A stretch of DNA of 16,550 nt, from the NCBI GenBank assembly GCA_003517725.1, contig DOZZ01000161.1, forward strand, positions 5,534 through 22,083, given 5' to 3'. The notes below the pieces were generated by a model. It was not told the origin of the DNA. It did no database searches and saw only the letters and a list, made by a program, of their open reading frames with translations. Source of the stretch: Bryobacterales bacterium. GTDB taxonomy: Bacteria > Acidobacteriota > Terriglobia > Bryobacterales > Bryobacteraceae. Below are positions 14,473-16,550 of the stretch, in pieces; position 1 is the stretch's first letter, and the number at the start of each line of letters is the position of its first letter. Made by a program: the position numbers and the translations under genes.

Positions 14473-14748
14473 ATGGATCCTGAAGAAATCGTGCGTATCC
14501 CGATCACCGACGTGTTCGACCTGCACAGCGTGCCACCGCGCGATGTGACCGGCGTCGTGGAAGAGTATCTGGAGGAGGCGCGCAAGCTGGGGCTGCGTGC
14601 GCTGCGGATCATCCACGGGCGGGGCATTGGGGCGCAGCGCGAGGCGGTGCGCAAGGTACTGGAGCGGACGGCGTTCGTGCAGGATTATCGGGATGCGCCG
14701 GCCGGGGCGGGCGGCTGGGGCGCGACGATTGTGACGCTGCGGGGATGA
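14473..14748 (+). CDS. stand-alone Smr-domain protein
   Basis: This 91-residue protein is almost entirely one Smr domain, the fold found at the C-terminus of MutS2 and in small endonuclease-like proteins acting on DNA or RNA. The motifs are FDLHSVPPRD with DLH at 16-18, then LRALRIIHGRGIGAQR with HGRG at 48-51, and an ending strand GWGATIVTLRG. The start ATG follows a T-rich stretch with no Shine-Dalgarno. Its promoter must lie in or just after the terminator tail, or it depends on read-through. No MutS2 body is attached. Substrate is unknown. Confidence 0.88.
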   Translation: MDPEEIVRIPITDVFDLHSVPPRDVTGVVEEYLEEARKLGLRALRIIHGRGIGAQREAVRKVLERTAFVQDYRDAPAGAGGWGATIVTLRG

Positions 14749-14803
14749 GACAAAGCTGGTGAACGCGACACTTCGGTAAAGATGTGGTTGATCGCCGCGT
14801 GCA

Positions 14804-15221
14804 ATGGATAGGGCTACGCTACAGCAGCTTGCGGAGCTTCGTCTGAAAGATGCCGAAGCATTGCTGGCGGCGGGTCAGTGGGACGGAGCTTACTATCTGC
14901 CGGGCTACTGCATTGAGTGCGCGCTCAAGGCATGTGCCGCCAAACAGTTTCGGTTACACGAAGTGCCGGAGAAGTCGCTCGTCAATGCTTTTTATACGCA
15001 CGATTTCGATAAATTAGTTTACGATTTCGGGCGTCGCGCTGGAAATGAAAATGCGAGCGAGAACCGACTCCAGCTTCAATATTAATCCGCACACGGTGCT
15101 AGGCTGGAGCTACTCCGCGAGATATGAATCAGGCATTTCGGAAGCGTTCGCCAGGGAACTGCACGACGCGGTGACGAACGAGAAATCAGGTATTCTGCCA
15201 TGGCTGAAGACGCAGTGGTAG
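14804..15221 (+). pseudogene. HEPN-domain protein gene broken by a +1 frameshift
   Basis: The frame from the ATG at 14804 encodes 93 residues, stopping at 15085. Its N-terminal part is HEPN-like: LAELRLKDAEALLAAGQWDG, AYYLPGYCIECALKACAAK, and YTHDFDKLV. The family's C-terminal helices are missing from this frame but appear one frame later: SGVALEMKMRARTDSSF, then WSYSARYESGISEAFARELH and a tail ending GILPWLKTQW, stopping at 15219-15221. One extra base near 15022-15030 would explain it; without it the protein would be 138 residues, the usual HEPN size. HEPN proteins include RNase toxins and partners of MNT antitoxins. The gene's restored end overlaps the next gene by 22 bases. It may be a real mutation, programmed frameshifting or a sequencing error. 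Confidence 0.72.
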
Positions 15222-15610
15222 TGCTTAAAGAACAGCTGACTGATGAGATGGTCGAGGCCGGGGCCCAGTTGACCCAGAAGCTGCTCGATATTGGAGTTCC
15301 GATTTCGGTAGCCATGTGGTTTTTTGTCCCTGAAACCAACCGATGGCGTCTCCTGTTTTCCTCTCCCCAGGACTCAAAAGGTCCGAGGGTGGTTTATGAA
15401 AAGATTCAGCAGGCCAGGGAGGCGCTTGGGCCCGACGCTGAACGGTTACCTTTCACAGCGATAGGCCTAAAGCCGACAAGCGATCGGCTCATTAAATTGC
15501 TGCAGAGGGAAGTACCGACTGGCACAGGTTTATCACGGGTTCGTCTTTCCGGGAATGCGATCGACGGCCACTACATCGACGACGCCTTGATCTATCGCAG
15601 CGCTGGGTAA
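15200..15610 (+). CDS. 136-residue protein paired with the HEPN gene, unknown family
   Basis: I cannot name a family. The protein looks compact and soluble: an amphipathic start (VVVLKEQLTDEMVEAGAQL), then a strand-rich core IGVPISVAMWFFVPETNRWR and LLFSSPQDSKGPRVVYEKI. A helix-rich stretch (AREALGPDAERL) follows, then a C-terminal SRVRLSGNAIDGHYIDDALI. The WFFVPETNxWRLLFxSP and GNxIDGHYIDDAxIY segments look conserved. It is similar, from memory only, to uncharacterised proteins found next to HEPN genes. Its ATG lies inside the restored HEPN reading frame, 22 bases before its stop, so the pair was probably co-translated. It could be an antitoxin or a chaperone for the HEPN protein (inference). 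Its stop is one base from the end of the converging ABC transporter gene. Confidence 0.65.
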   Translation: MAEDAVVVLKEQLTDEMVEAGAQLTQKLLDIGVPISVAMWFFVPETNRWRLLFSSPQDSKGPRVVYEKIQQAREALGPDAERLPFTAIGLKPTSDRLIKLLQREVPTGTGLSRVRLSGNAIDGHYIDDALIYRSAG

Positions 15611-15611
15611 A

Positions 15612-16550
15612 CTAGACTTTGTCGCCTTCACCGGGCGCGAGGAACAAATTTTCTTCCAGACCGTGCTGGCGCGTGTAGAGGTCGTAGTAGCGGCCACCTA
15701 ACGCGTAGAGCGATTGGTGGTGTCCGCGTTCCACGATGCGGCCGCCTTCTACTACCAGGATCTGATCGGCTCGGCGGATGGTGGAGAGGCGGTGCGCGAT
15801 CACGAAGGTGGTGCGACCGCGCATCAGGTACGACAGACCCTCCTGAATCAGCGCTTCGGATTCGGAGTCGAGGCTGGACGTGGCTTCGTCGAGAATCAAT
15901 ATGCGCGGGTCGGCCAGGATGGCGCGAGCGATCGAGACGCGCTGGCGCTGGCCGCCGGAGAGCTTGACGCCGCGCTCGCCGACGATGGTGTCGTAGCCTT
16001 CGCCGAATTGCTCGGCGAACTCATCCACTCGGGCGATGCGGCTGGCCTGCAGAATCTGTTGGAGCGTGGCGCCGGGGCGCGAGAAGCCGATGTTTTCGCG
16101 GATGCTGCCGTCGAATAGAAACGACTCCTGCAACACCACGCCGAGCTGGCTGCGAAAGGAGTCTAGGCGCACCGTGGATAGATCGATGCCGTCGACCAGC
16201 ACGCGCCCCGCATCGGGCGAATGAAAGGCCGAGACCAGGCCGATGATGGTGGACTTGCCGGAACCGGAAGAGCCCACCAGCGCCGTGACCGTGCCGGGCG
16301 AGGCGTCGAACGAGACCTGATGGAGGACGGGTTTGCCGGGTTCGTACGAGAAATCCACTCGATCGAAGCGGAGGTCGCCATGAATTTCGGGGATGGTGAC
16401 GGTGCGGCGCGGGTCCTGGTCTTCACGGCGCTCCTTGAGAACTTCGCGGGTGCGCTCGAGGCCGGCCAGGGCTTCGCTGATCTGCGTGCCGATGTTGACG
16501 ATCTGGACCACGGGCGCGATCAGGAAAGCCAGGAAGGCGGTGTACATGAT
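15612..16550 (-). CDS. MsbA-like ABC exporter, C-terminal half (N-terminus beyond window)
   Basis: The frame is open to the right edge and 312 residues are visible; the missing N-terminal part should hold most of the six-helix membrane domain. The visible part starts in a membrane helix (AFLAFLIAPVVQIVNIG) and a linker, then the ATPase domain. It carries Walker A GSSGSGKST, Q-loop VVLQESFLF, signature LSGGQRQRVSIARAIL, Walker B ILILDEATS, D-loop SLDSESE and H-loop IAHRLST, all intact, so it should be an active ATPase. A short tail (GLEENLFLAPGEGDKV) follows. It resembles a type I exporter that could move lipids, drugs or peptides; the substrate cannot be told. It converges with the 136-residue protein gene, one base between their stops. 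Confidence 0.93.
   Translation of the reverse strand: MMYTAFLAFLIAPVVQIVNIGTQISEALAGLERTREVLKERREDQDPRRTVTIPEIHGDLRFDRVDFSYEPGKPVLHQVSFDASPGTVTALVGSSGSGKSTIIGLVSAFHSPDAGRVLVDGIDLSTVRLDSFRSQLGVVLQESFLFDGSIRENIGFSRPGATLQQILQASRIARVDEFAEQFGEGYDTIVGERGVKLSGGQRQRVSIARAILADPRILILDEATSSLDSESEALIQEGLSYLMRGRTTFVIAHRLSTIRRADQILVVEGGRIVERGHHQSLYALGGRYYDLYTRQHGLEENLFLAPGEGDKV

Noticed and set aside
1..16550. tRNA, rRNA, CRISPR arrays, insertion sequences or phage genes
   Set aside because: None seen: no regularly spaced repeats, no transposase or integrase motifs, no recognisable clover-leaf or ribosomal sequence.

Overview
This 16.55 kb window is a dense, GC-rich bacterial chromosomal segment with no rRNA, tRNA, insertion sequence, phage gene or CRISPR array that I can see. 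Short intergenic gaps, TTG/GTG starts, ATGA/GTGA stop-start overlaps, a small FecR-like surface protein and TPR and Tic20/DUF4870-like proteins together suggest an Acidobacteriota-type genome (Bryobacter/Solibacter relatives). That is inference from gene style, because no taxonomic marker gene is present.

Layout. Positions 1-7363 are read leftward: a TPR membrane protein cut by the window edge, overlapped by a ClC-type chloride/proton antiporter with CBS domains; a DUF6526-type membrane protein; a cysteine-rich MoCF-fold protein; and a tight arginine operon, argC-argB-GNAT N-acetylglutamate synthase, with 4-base overlaps. A palindrome resembling paired ARG boxes lies at the argC start. Upstream of argC is a zinc-ribbon membrane protein. 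An AT-rich gap with nested inverted repeats separates the arginine operon from the MoCF gene.

Positions 7443-10509 hold a secreted metallo-beta-lactamase-fold hydrolase (+) that converges on, and overlaps by 26 bases, a HAD hydrolase (-). Next come a FecR-like exported protein (+) with its own promoter and palindrome, a bidirectional terminator, and a four-helix membrane protein (-).

Positions 10763-14018 are a heat-shock cluster: hrcA (repressor), grpE and dnaJ, followed by a RimI-like acetyltransferase starting right after the dnaJ stop. dnaK is absent. HrcA would repress chaperone genes, while GrpE and DnaJ would serve a DnaK encoded elsewhere. After that come a structured leader and a DUF465/YdcH-like small protein, a strong terminator, and an Smr-domain protein.

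Positions 14804-15610 are the most accessory-looking part: a HEPN-domain gene broken by a +1 frameshift, overlapping a 136-residue protein of no family I can name. The arrangement resembles a two-gene toxin/antitoxin-like module, apparently decayed or recoded. The window ends in the C-terminal half of an MsbA-like ABC exporter (-), cut by the right edge.
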